DNA of 11,474 bases from positions 1-11,474 of the forward strand of contig VFKO01000363.1 in NCBI GenBank assembly GCA_009885515.1, given 5' to 3'. The position numbers and the translations under genes are program-made. This document shows positions 1-5,804 of the stretch, one piece after another (the stretch's first letter is position 1; every line of letters starts with the position of its first letter). Origin of the DNA: Rhodobiaceae bacterium (GTDB lineage: Bacteria > Pseudomonadota > Alphaproteobacteria > Micropepsales > Micropepsaceae). Below the pieces are notes generated by a model that ran no database searches, was not told the origin of the DNA, and worked only from the letters and a program-made list of their open reading frames with translations.

Positions 1-1
1 C

Positions 2-157
2 GGAACCGGGGTTGAACCCACAAAGGTTAAAGTTGCGGGCGAAAATGTCGCGCAAGCAGACCGCGCCCAATTTATAGACATGCGTAAATGCGGTGTGGCG
101 AAAACACCTGCATCGCCAGACCAAACAATCAATTTATTGCGGCCTGATAGCCGGTAA
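2..157 (+). CDS. C-terminal end of an unidentified protein (partial, 5' end outside window)
   Basis: One plus-strand frame is open from the window edge to a TAA at 155-157, giving about 51 residues that end in LLRPDSR. The other two plus frames hit stops within the first 80 bases, so this is the only frame that could continue a gene from the left. The visible part contains a single Cys in 'DMRKCGVAKTP', no membrane segment and no motif I recognise. The short tail carries too little information to name a family, and a chance open frame of this length cannot be excluded. Confidence 0.4.
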   Translation, partial: GTGVEPTKVKVAGENVAQADRAQFIDMRKCGVAKTPASPDQTINLLRPDSR

Positions 158-365
158 GTCATTTTTCTTCCAATGATGAAAATGCTCGCGCCTAAAATGC
201 GGGCATGTGCGCTTGTCACAGCTGACACTTATTTCACTTTCAAAAAATCCCTGCGGCCTTACCTTGGGCGCATGGAAAATCGCACGAACGGATTCGACTC
301 CGTCACCCTGCCCATCGCGCATGGAATGGATTACCCGGTTCACCACTTTTGAGATCCGGGTCACA

Positions 366-390
366 GATATGACGCTCTGCTCGTCATATC
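366..390 (+). promoter_or_regulatory. Perfect 9-bp inverted repeat in the methyltransferase leader
   Basis: GATATGACG (366-374) is exactly complementary to CGTCATATC (382-390), with a 7-nt loop CTCTGCT. It lies 73 nt upstream of the chosen start codon at 464. No U-run follows, so it does not read as an intrinsic terminator of the upstream gene. It could be an RNA hairpin in the 5' leader or a dyad operator read as DNA; the sequence alone does not decide. Confidence 0.5.
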
Positions 391-429
391 CTTGTCAGAT
401 ATTGAAACTAGGTTTGTCAGTTACTACAT

Positions 430-447
430 CCGGGATGGATATCCCGG
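430..447 (+). promoter_or_regulatory. GC-rich hairpin abutting the methyltransferase ribosome binding site
   Basis: CCGGGAT (430-436) pairs perfectly with ATCCCGG (441-447) around the tetraloop GGAT. The stem ends two bases before the GGGGAG Shine-Dalgarno-like run (450-455), which sits 8 nt from the ATG at 464. The placement would let the stem, or an alternative fold using the repeated ATCCGGG, affect ribosome access. That effect is inference. Confidence 0.5.
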
Positions 448-463
448 TTGGGGAGCACCGGCT

Positions 464-1120
464 ATGAATGACAGGATTTTTGTGCCCGCGTTGGCAGATC
501 ACCGGCTAACGCCCTTCTATGACGCTACGGTTTCGCTGATGACCTGCGAGCGGACGTGGCGGCGCGCTTTCGTCAGGCAAATTGCGCCAGAGCCACGCGA
601 TGTTATACTCGATGTCGGTTGCGGTACGGGAACGCTTGCCATCATGTTGAAGCAAGCCTGCCCTTCGGCTTCAGTGTACGGCACTGATCCCGATCCGGAA
701 GTTCTGTCACGCGCCGAGCTTAAAGCTCGCGATGCCGGGGTGCTGGTGCACCTATCGCAAGGCTTTGCAGAAGGCACCGCGTCAGTGGCTGATGCAAATC
801 GTCCCAACAAGGTGGTTTCGAGCTTGGTGCTGCACCAAATTCCACTTGAGTGGAAGCGCGAAACGCTCGCCAGCACCTTTGCGGCGTTGCGTTCAGGTGG
901 CGAACTCCATGTCGCGGACTATGGAGAGCAAAAGTCGCCGCTGATGAAATTTGCTTTCAGGCAGGTTCAGGCTCTCGATGGCGTGTCCAACACCCAGCCC
1001 AATGCCGATGGCATACTTCCGCAGCTGATGCGCGACGCAGGATTTTCTCAGGTTCAGGAGAACACCGTCATTCCGACGCCTACGGGTTCGATTTCGCTGT
1101 ATTCTGCAGTCCGGCTTTGA
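464..1120 (+). CDS. Class I SAM-dependent methyltransferase
   Basis: This 218-residue protein has the Rossmann-type methyltransferase fold signature. Motif I is ILDVGCGTG (48-56), an acidic residue ends strand 2 (D75 in YGTDPDP), a motif IV-like segment SSLVLHQIP is at 119-127, and LRSGGELHVADYG (142-154) matches the 'pathway to strand 5' region of UbiE/COG2226-like enzymes. It would transfer a methyl group from S-adenosylmethionine in the cytoplasm; the substrate is unknown. I chose ATG 464 because GGGGAG lies 8 nt upstream; an in-frame TTG at 392 would add 24 residues but has no good ribosome binding site and would place the 430-447 hairpin inside the gene. The gene ends in TGA at 1118-1120, immediately against the stop codon of the convergent methyltransferase, leaving no room for a terminator between them. 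Confidence 0.85.
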   Translation: MNDRIFVPALADHRLTPFYDATVSLMTCERTWRRAFVRQIAPEPRDVILDVGCGTGTLAIMLKQACPSASVYGTDPDPEVLSRAELKARDAGVLVHLSQGFAEGTASVADANRPNKVVSSLVLHQIPLEWKRETLASTFAALRSGGELHVADYGEQKSPLMKFAFRQVQALDGVSNTQPNADGILPQLMRDAGFSQVQENTVIPTPTGSISLYSAVRL

Positions 1121-1735
1121 TCATTTTGCTGAGCCCCAATAATTGTAGCCCGCAAAACGGGGGGTCCCCGGCAGGTACATTGTTTCCATTTTTTCGATTT
1201 CGAAGCCGCCTTCGCGAATGAGTTCAGGTATGGCCCGTCCGACGTGACAGCCGCCGCCGATCACTTTCCACACCGGCGTGATCCGATCTTGCCATTTGCG
1301 GACATTGGCATCGGGTGCTTTGCCGTGCTCGCAAAAAATGAGACGGCCGCCTGGTTTTAGAACACGGCGCATTCCCTTTAGCGCCTTCACGACTTCAGGG
1401 ATGGTGCACAGCGTGTAGGTCACGAGAACCGTATCGGCGGACTTATCGGCGAGCGGGATCTCTTCCGCCTTCAGGTCCAGGAACTCCAGACTGAAATTTA
1501 TGCCCTTCGCCCGGCGCATCGCGCGCTCACGCATTTCAGCGGAGGGCTCAAGCCCCCATACATGCTGGACTTTCGCGGGATCGTAGAACGCCAGGTTTTG
1601 TCCTGCTCCCATACCGATCTCAAGCACGCGGCCCTGCGCCAGGGGGACAACTTTCTTGCGCTGATATGTAATTGGCTTCGCGCTCATGGCAGCATCGAGA
1701 AGCCAGGGCAGTATGCGTCGTTCGTAAAAACCCAT
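1121..1735 (-). CDS. Class I SAM-dependent methyltransferase, METTL7-like
   Basis: The 204-residue product begins MGFYERRILPWLLD, a start typical of a bacterial methyltransferase clade related to METTL7/phospholipid methyltransferase-like proteins. Visible motifs are VLEIGMGAG (37-45, SAM-binding motif I), the acidic residue in GLEPS (E63), TYTLCTIP (106-113), LKPGGRLIFCEHG (126-138) and GGGCHVGR (160-167), in the expected order. The substrate cannot be read from sequence. It lies 68 nt downstream of the EAL-domain gene on the same strand and may be co-transcribed with it. The start is weakly served by a GGA 9 nt upstream, and that GGA is inside a hairpin (1742-1766). It converges on the 464-1120 methyltransferase with stop codons back to back (TGATCA across 1118-1123). 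The two proteins look only distantly alike, so recent duplication is unlikely. Confidence 0.85.
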   Translation of the reverse strand: MGFYERRILPWLLDAAMSAKPITYQRKKVVPLAQGRVLEIGMGAGQNLAFYDPAKVQHVWGLEPSAEMRERAMRRAKGINFSLEFLDLKAEEIPLADKSADTVLVTYTLCTIPEVVKALKGMRRVLKPGGRLIFCEHGKAPDANVRKWQDRITPVWKVIGGGCHVGRAIPELIREGGFEIEKMETMYLPGTPRFAGYNYWGSAK

Positions 1736-1741
1736 GATGTC

Positions 1742-1766
1742 GTGTCCGAAGTTGTGCTTGGGACAC
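1742..1766 (-). promoter_or_regulatory. Hairpin covering the weak ribosome binding site of the minus-strand methyltransferase
   Basis: On the plus strand GTGTCC (1742-1747) pairs with GGACAC (1761-1766); after one mismatch (1748/1760) AAG (1749-1751) pairs with CTT (1757-1759) around a 5-nt loop. In the minus-strand transcript the last arm is GGACAC, 6 nt before the ATG at 1735, so the only Shine-Dalgarno-like bases (GGA) are in the stem. No T-run follows, which argues against an intrinsic terminator. A role in limiting translation of the second gene is inference. Confidence 0.4.
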
Positions 1767-1803
1767 TATCATGGGTGAGAGAGCAATGTGAACCTTATCG
1801 GCT

Positions 1804-2961
1804 TCAGGTGGACCGCCGCTCCACAAGCCCCTTCATCGGCAGGCAAACATCGGCGGGCGCGCCCAAGCCTTGATGCGCCCCAGGCGGCACAGCGGCTTCT
1901 TCGTCTTCTACGATGTCATCGAGATCATCGACGTCCATTGACGGCATGGTGGGTTCGGCCTTGTGAACAGGTTTTGGTTGCAGCGTGGGAGAGCCGGCAC
2001 GCTTTGTGCGCACGGCCTCGATGACTTTTTGAATTTCTTCCTTCGTCATTTCTGCCCTGAGTGGTTCTTCAAAATTTGGTTTGAATGCGGGGCTTTGGGT
2101 GCGCGGGCGGGCGGGCATTGCCGGGCGCGCCGGATTCAATGCCACGGCCGTCACGGCGTCAGTCGCGACACGCCCGCGTACCCACTTTCCATCCCAAGTC
2201 AGCAATTCCTCGAGTGACAACGGTTTTTGAATCCAGATGCCTTGCGCGGATGTGAAACCAACTTCCGCCAATCCGGACATTGTGGCCTCGTCTTCTGCAC
2301 CGACCGCCACAGCTTCGAGCCTGAACTGGCGCGCATAGCGGAGGCGGGCTGCGATCGCGCCTTTGCCCTCCAGACCCAAACGCTGGGCTAAGCGGATGCT
2401 GGCCGGTCCACCAACTTTGATTGATGTGAACGGCATTGGAACAAATTGCGAGAGGTCAACCGGCACAATGCCCCCGCCGTCAAGTGCCACCTGTACCCCC
2501 AAGGCGCGGACGGCATTCAACGCTGCGCACAAGGCATCGGGTTCTTGAGCAATGGCGCGCTCAGGGACTTCGATGATGATCCGCTCTGGTTTGAGTGCGT
2601 AGTCCTGAATGAACCTCGCCAATCCCTGGCAGAAGTCGTCCGCGGTGACGGTGCCCGGCGCAACGTTGATTGATATTGACCAATCCTTCTCGTGGGACTG
2701 CCATTTGCTGGCGGCTGTGAATGCTGTTTTGAATACATAACCGGTCAGATCGGCGATGCGCCCCTGGGCTTCGATAAAATCGAGAAACAGTCCCGGCGGC
2801 AGCAATCCGTATTGGGGATGCTGCCAGCGGATGAAAGCTTCTGCGCCTGTCATGCATGAGGTCGCCAAATCCACTTTTGGCTGAAATACCAGCGAGAATT
2901 CGTTGCGCTCAAAGGCCTGATCGATGTCAGTGGGGGCCAACCTGAAGGATCTGTCGTTCAT
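1804..2961 (-). CDS. Degenerate EAL-domain protein with long disordered C-terminal tail
   Basis: The 385-residue protein has an EAL domain (about residues 10-255) followed by a ~125-residue Pro-rich tail with an acidic patch DVDDLDDIVEDEE (343-355). EAL domains hydrolyse cyclic di-GMP using metal-binding acids. Here the EAL motif reads EAF (E41), and N99 (SINVAP), E131 (IIIEVPE), K182 and Q240-G241 are kept. The DDFGTGYSS loop is replaced by DGGGIVPVD (161-169), so the second metal-binding Asp is Gly, and the EGVE glutamate is Val220 (AVGAED). This suggests loss of phosphodiesterase activity and a possible c-di-GMP-binding or protein-interaction role (inference). There is no GGDEF domain, signal peptide or membrane segment. 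I chose ATG 2961; an in-frame TTG at 3069 would add 36 residues with little family character. The ribosome binding site is weak (GAGAGG about 12 nt upstream). The gene is divergent from the Nudix gene and precedes the minus-strand methyltransferase. Confidence 0.85.
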   Translation of the reverse strand: MNDRSFRLAPTDIDQAFERNEFSLVFQPKVDLATSCMTGAEAFIRWQHPQYGLLPPGLFLDFIEAQGRIADLTGYVFKTAFTAASKWQSHEKDWSISINVAPGTVTADDFCQGLARFIQDYALKPERIIIEVPERAIAQEPDALCAALNAVRALGVQVALDGGGIVPVDLSQFVPMPFTSIKVGGPASIRLAQRLGLEGKGAIAARLRYARQFRLEAVAVGAEDEATMSGLAEVGFTSAQGIWIQKPLSLEELLTWDGKWVRGRVATDAVTAVALNPARPAMPARPRTQSPAFKPNFEEPLRAEMTKEEIQKVIEAVRTKRAGSPTLQPKPVHKAEPTMPSMDVDDLDDIVEDEEAAVPPGAHQGLGAPADVCLPMKGLVERRST

Positions 2962-3096
2962 GGGCGTAATGATACCTCTCGTGAAACGGACACTGTGCCG
3001 CTTGTCAGAGCATGGGCTTTGACCCTTTAAGGGAGCGTCGGAAACGAGCTTCGCATTTGATATGTTCAAAACTGAATCAAACAGGGACGTTGATCC
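2962..3096. promoter_or_regulatory. Divergent intergenic region between the EAL-domain and Nudix genes
   Basis: These 135 bases must carry the promoters for both divergent genes. The clearest structure is CCCTT-T-AAGGG at 3023-3033, a short near-palindrome that could be an operator core, preceded by TTGACC at 3019-3024. I could not find a -35/-10 pair with normal spacing that I would defend on either strand. An AGGGA (3083-3087) serves as the ribosome binding site of the Nudix gene. Confidence 0.4.
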
Positions 3097-3900
3097 ATGA
3101 CAACCCGCAGCAGCGAGCCAAAAATGGCCGCACCCACGTTACCTTCGGCAACCATTCTGCTGGTGCGGGACGTGCCCTCCGGTATCGAAGTCTTCATGGT
3201 AAAACGTCATCACCAGATCGATTTTGCATCAGGCGCGCTGGTGTTTCCCGGCGGCAAAGTTGACCCGCATGATCGCGACCCGGCGCTGCGTGATCACGCG
3301 GACGGTGCGGGCGAACTTGATGACTACCGGTTGAGCCTGGCAGCATGCGCCATTCGCGAAGGGTTTGAGGAGTCGGGAATTCTGCTGGCGCGCAAGCCCG
3401 GAGAAGCGGGATCGGTGACTGCGAGTATGGCGACCGCACTTGCGGATTGGCGGCCAAAGCTAAATTCCGGTGACACCGGGTTGGTTCAGTTTCTGCACAC
3501 TGAGGGGTTGCGGCTGTCGTGTGATGCGCTGGTGCGGTTCGCACACTGGGTAACGCCACCGATGATGCCAAAACGCTTCGACACGCATTTTTACCTGGCG
3601 GAAGCTCCTCATGGGCAGCTGGGGCGGCATGATGGATCGGAATCGGTTGATTCGGTTTGGGTAGACCCCAATGATGCCATCAACGACCCGCGCTGGACGA
3701 TCATCTTTCCAACGAGAATGAATTTGCTGAAACTGGGCAAAGCGAAGTCCGTCTCTGAGGCTCTGCACCTCGCGCGGTCATCGCGCATCGTTACCGTTGA
3801 ACCCAAAGTTGAGGCGCGCGAAGGCGGGCCGGTTCTGACCATTCCCGAAGAAGCGGGTTACGGAAAGGTCGAAGAGCCGATGTCGTCACAGCGCGGGTGA
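3097..3900 (+). CDS. Nudix hydrolase, NUDT19-like
   Basis: The 267-residue protein has an N-terminal Nudix domain. 'GALVFPGGKVDP' (46-57) is followed, after an enlarged insert, by REGFEESGIL (88-97), which matches the REUXEEXGU half of the Nudix box with its metal-binding Glu residues. The spacing from the GG to RE is 34 residues, about 20 more than the classical box, as in the NUDT19/RP2p group. 'HWVTPPMMPKRFDTHFYLA' (from about residue 149) and the late 'PTRMNLLKL' are also typical of that group. Such enzymes split X-linked nucleoside diphosphates, with CoA and its esters known for the animal members; the substrate here is inferred only. ATG 3097 is preceded by AGGGA with 9-nt spacing; an in-frame ATG at 3124 is a weaker alternative. 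The gene runs convergently towards NAD kinase with only 21 nt between the stops. Confidence 0.88.
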   Translation: MTTRSSEPKMAAPTLPSATILLVRDVPSGIEVFMVKRHHQIDFASGALVFPGGKVDPHDRDPALRDHADGAGELDDYRLSLAACAIREGFEESGILLARKPGEAGSVTASMATALADWRPKLNSGDTGLVQFLHTEGLRLSCDALVRFAHWVTPPMMPKRFDTHFYLAEAPHGQLGRHDGSESVDSVWVDPNDAINDPRWTIIFPTRMNLLKLGKAKSVSEALHLARSSRIVTVEPKVEAREGGPVLTIPEEAGYGKVEEPMSSQRG

Positions 3901-3921
3901 TGCGGGCGTTTCCACAGAGGC

Positions 3922-4689
3922 TTATCCTGTCACAAACTGCTCGGCCAAAATGCGCTCTTCCAGGGAGCGGTCAGCGTCGAACAACAGGCAGACTGACACG
4001 GACGGGTCTTCGGTCACTGACACTTCGGTGACCAGGCGCACTTCGGTGTTATCGGCGACCGCACTGACCGGACGCTTTTCGGTTTCCAGCATTTCGAACA
4101 GTACTTTGGCGGCGCGCGGCAGTAGCGCGCCTCGCCAGCGTCTGGGCCGGAAGGCACTGATGGGCGTGAGAGCCAACAGCGCGGAATCAATAGGCAGGAT
4201 CGGACCGTTGACGGACAGGTTGTAAGCCGTCGAGCCGGCTGGCGTGGACAGCATGATGCCGTCGCAAATGAGTTCCTCCAAGCGCACGCGCGCGTCGACG
4301 CTGACTCGAATTTTCGCGGCCTGTCTGGTTTCACGCAGCATCGAGACTTCGTTGAAGGCAAGTGCTTTGTGATTCTTGCCTGCCCTGGTTTTGACTTTCA
4401 TGCACAGTGGATGGATCGCCTGGGCTTTGGTTGTTCCAAGCCGGTCGAGGAGATCCTTGGGCGCGTAGTCGTTCATCAGAAAGCCAACGGAACCACAGTT
4501 CATGCCGAAGATGGGCAAATTCCTTCGATAGATTTTGTGCAGAGTCTGCAGCATGAAGCCGTCACCGCCCAGAGCAACGATTATGTCAGCGTCCGTTTTG
4601 GCATTGCCGTAGAGTTTGGTGAGTTCACGCAACGCCGCTTGCGCCTCCGGCGCGGATGATGCTGTGAAGGCGGGCTTGGAAAATCTCAT
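3922..4689 (-). CDS. nadK: NAD kinase
   Basis: The product (255 residues, a normal length for short bacterial NAD kinases) phosphorylates NAD to NADP in the cytoplasm. Family hallmarks are present in order: IIVALGGDG (36-44, the GGDG motif), GMNCGSVGFLMN (62-73), the FNE motif (112-114), CDGIMLSTPAGSTAYNLS (142-159), and ALTPISAFRPRRWRG (173-187) followed by AVADN. No key motif looks broken. The ATG overlaps the moaA stop as TGATG (4691-4687), indicating translational coupling from the same transcript. A GGGTGG just upstream inside moaA may help initiation. The gene ends in TAA at 3924-3922, converging on the Nudix gene. I see no own promoter. Confidence 0.95.
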   Translation of the reverse strand: MRFSKPAFTASSAPEAQAALRELTKLYGNAKTDADIIVALGGDGFMLQTLHKIYRRNLPIFGMNCGSVGFLMNDYAPKDLLDRLGTTKAQAIHPLCMKVKTRAGKNHKALAFNEVSMLRETRQAAKIRVSVDARVRLEELICDGIMLSTPAGSTAYNLSVNGPILPIDSALLALTPISAFRPRRWRGALLPRAAKVLFEMLETEKRPVSAVADNTEVRLVTEVSVTEDPSVSVCLLFDADRSLEERILAEQFVTG

Positions 4690-5684
4690 CAGCCACCCGT
4701 CATTGACATGTGCCGCGCGACCGCCGGCGCTGTTTGGCGCCGGTCGATGACAAAGTCATGACCCCGGGGCTTGCGTGTCATGGCTTCGTCAATTGCCGCT
4801 TCCAGCTGATGATCGTGAGGACTTGCCCGTAAAGCGGTGCGCAGGTCGGCAGCGTCGTCCTGGCCCAGGCACATGTAAAGCGTTCCGGTGCAGGTCAAAC
4901 GCACGCGGTTGCAGCTCTCACAAAAATTGTGGGTCAGTGGTGTGATGAACCCCAGCCGTCCACCCGTTTGCGCAACCCGAACGTATCGGGCGGGGCCGCC
5001 TGTTTGATAGTCGCTGTCTTCCAGCGTGAATTTCCCGGCGAGCCTGGCGCGCACGATGGAGAGCGGCAAATATTGCTCCGTTCGATCGCCATCGATGTCA
5101 CCCATCGGCATGGTTTCAATCAAGGTAAAGTCCATACCCTTGCCGTGCGCCCAAAGCATAAGACTTTCGATCTCGTCCTCATTGATGGTGCGTAGGGCGA
5201 CGGCGTTGATCTTTACGCGCAGGCCCACGCGCAGCGCTTCGTCAATACCTTCAAAAACAGATTCGATGCGGCCCCAGCGGGTGATGTCCTTGAATTTTGC
5301 CGGATCGAGTGTGTCGAGCGATACGTTGATGCGCTTGACACCTGACGATTTCAGTTCCGCCGCAAATCTTGCCAGCTGGCTGCCGTTGGTGGTGACGGTG
5401 AGTTCGTCCAGCGCCCCCGTTTCAAGATGCCGGCCGAGTGCCTTGAACAGGCCCATGACATTGCGGCGGACAAGAGGTTCACCGCCGGTCAGGCGCAGTT
5501 TGCGGACGCCTTTGCGGATAAACGCCGAGCACAGGCGGTCAAGCTCTTCGAGCGACAGCAAATCGGCCTTGGGAAGAAAGGTCATGTCTTCCGACATGCA
5601 ATAGGTGCAGCGGAAATCGCAGCGGTCGGTGACCGACACGCGTAAATAGGTGATATGGCGGCCAAAGGGATCGAGCATAGGCAC
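4689..5684 (-). CDS. moaA: GTP 3',8-cyclase (molybdenum cofactor biosynthesis)
   Basis: MoaA is a radical-SAM enzyme that converts GTP to 3',8-cyclo-7,8-dihydro-GTP, the first step of molybdenum cofactor synthesis. The N-terminal cluster motif is CDFRCTYC (C22, C26, C29), followed by LTGGEPLVR (65-73). The C-terminal cluster, which binds substrate, is CESCNRVRLTC...C with C255, C258 and C272. The protein ends in the Gly-Gly tail (330-331) known to matter in MoaA. At 331 residues it is full length. An in-frame stop two codons upstream (5690-5688) limits the start to GTG 5684 or ATG 5678; neither has a strong ribosome binding site. The stop overlaps the NAD kinase start, so the two form an operon; no other molybdenum cofactor gene is in the window. 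The gene is divergent from glpK across a region with repeats. Confidence 0.96.
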   Translation of the reverse strand: MPMLDPFGRHITYLRVSVTDRCDFRCTYCMSEDMTFLPKADLLSLEELDRLCSAFIRKGVRKLRLTGGEPLVRRNVMGLFKALGRHLETGALDELTVTTNGSQLARFAAELKSSGVKRINVSLDTLDPAKFKDITRWGRIESVFEGIDEALRVGLRVKINAVALRTINEDEIESLMLWAHGKGMDFTLIETMPMGDIDGDRTEQYLPLSIVRARLAGKFTLEDSDYQTGGPARYVRVAQTGGRLGFITPLTHNFCESCNRVRLTCTGTLYMCLGQDDAADLRTALRASPHDHQLEAAIDEAMTRKPRGHDFVIDRRQTAPAVARHMSMTGG

Positions 5685-5710
5685 AACTTAGCAGCCATGT
5701 TCGCGTCGTC

Positions 5711-5743
5711 CAGTGGAAGTGAGTCGCAGTGGAAGTGAGTCGC
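5711..5743. repeat. 16-bp perfect tandem duplication upstream of glpK/moaA
   Basis: CAGTGGAAGTGAGTCG occurs at 5711-5726 and again at 5727-5742, followed by one further matching C at 5743. The copies are identical and directly adjacent. They lie 27 bases before the moaA start and about 60 bases before the glpK start. The duplication may be a recent slippage event or a doubled binding site. Confidence 0.9.
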
Positions 5744-5783
5744 ATCCGGCGCGGAATCTTGGCTAACATCACAGCTGACTCAC
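5719..5783. promoter_or_regulatory. Candidate operator: GTGAGTC twice direct, once inverted
   Basis: GTGAGTC is present at 5719-5725 and 5735-5741, 16 bp apart because of the tandem duplication. The reverse complement GACTCAC is at 5777-5783, within 22 bases of the glpK start. Repeated half-sites in a divergent promoter region suggest a transcription factor site, but no known regulator consensus is claimed. Confidence 0.35.
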
Positions 5784-5804
5784 GCCTCAACCAAGAGCAA
5801 TGTC

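Larger units (their letters stand above)
158..463. other. Intergenic/leader region upstream of the first methyltransferase
   Basis: These ~306 bases have no convincing gene. Two short open frames (207-467 on plus, 134-364 on minus) overlap each other, have no family-like motifs, and the plus one runs into the methyltransferase gene in another frame. The left half is comparatively AT-rich (e.g. the T-run near 161-165). The right half holds two perfect inverted repeats, annotated separately, and two copies of ATCCGGG (354-360 and 428-434). A TGTCA-CAGC-TGACA inverted repeat lies at 214-227. I could not identify a convincing -35/-10 pair. Confidence 0.6.
5685..5804. promoter_or_regulatory. Divergent moaA-glpK intergenic region
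   Basis: The 120 bases separate two divergent genes and should contain both promoters. They hold a 16-bp tandem duplication (5711-5743) and an inverted copy of its heptamer core (5777-5783), both annotated separately. I found no classical -35/-10 pair I would defend. AAGAG at 5793-5797 serves as the glpK ribosome binding site, 7 nt from its ATG. Confidence 0.5.

Noticed and set aside
140..165. CGGC/GCCG mini-hairpin followed by ATTTTTC at the end of the first partial gene, as a terminator
   Set aside because: The stem is only four base pairs, overlaps the end of the coding sequence, and the T-run starts eight bases after it; too weak to call.
268..326. Direct repeat GCGCATGGAA at 268-277 and 317-326
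   Set aside because: Ten bases, only two copies, with no structure around them; likely chance.
134..364. A 76-codon minus-strand frame with a GTG start
   Set aside because: No motif is visible, it overlaps the end of the partial upstream gene, and I see no convincing ribosome binding site. A real small gene cannot be fully excluded.
207..467. An 86-codon plus-strand frame before the first methyltransferase
   Set aside because: It overlaps the methyltransferase start in another frame, spans both leader hairpins and has no family-like sequence.
1154..1172. GGGG/CCCC palindrome near the convergent methyltransferase ends as a bidirectional terminator
   Set aside because: It is inside the coding sequence of the minus-strand methyltransferase (the LPGTPRFAG segment) and has almost no loop; it is explained by Gly/Pro codons.
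216..5779. Shared 11-mer TCACAGCTGAC in two intergenic regions (216-226 and 5769-5779)
   Set aside because: Several chance 11-base matches are expected in a window of this length, and the surrounding bases do not agree.
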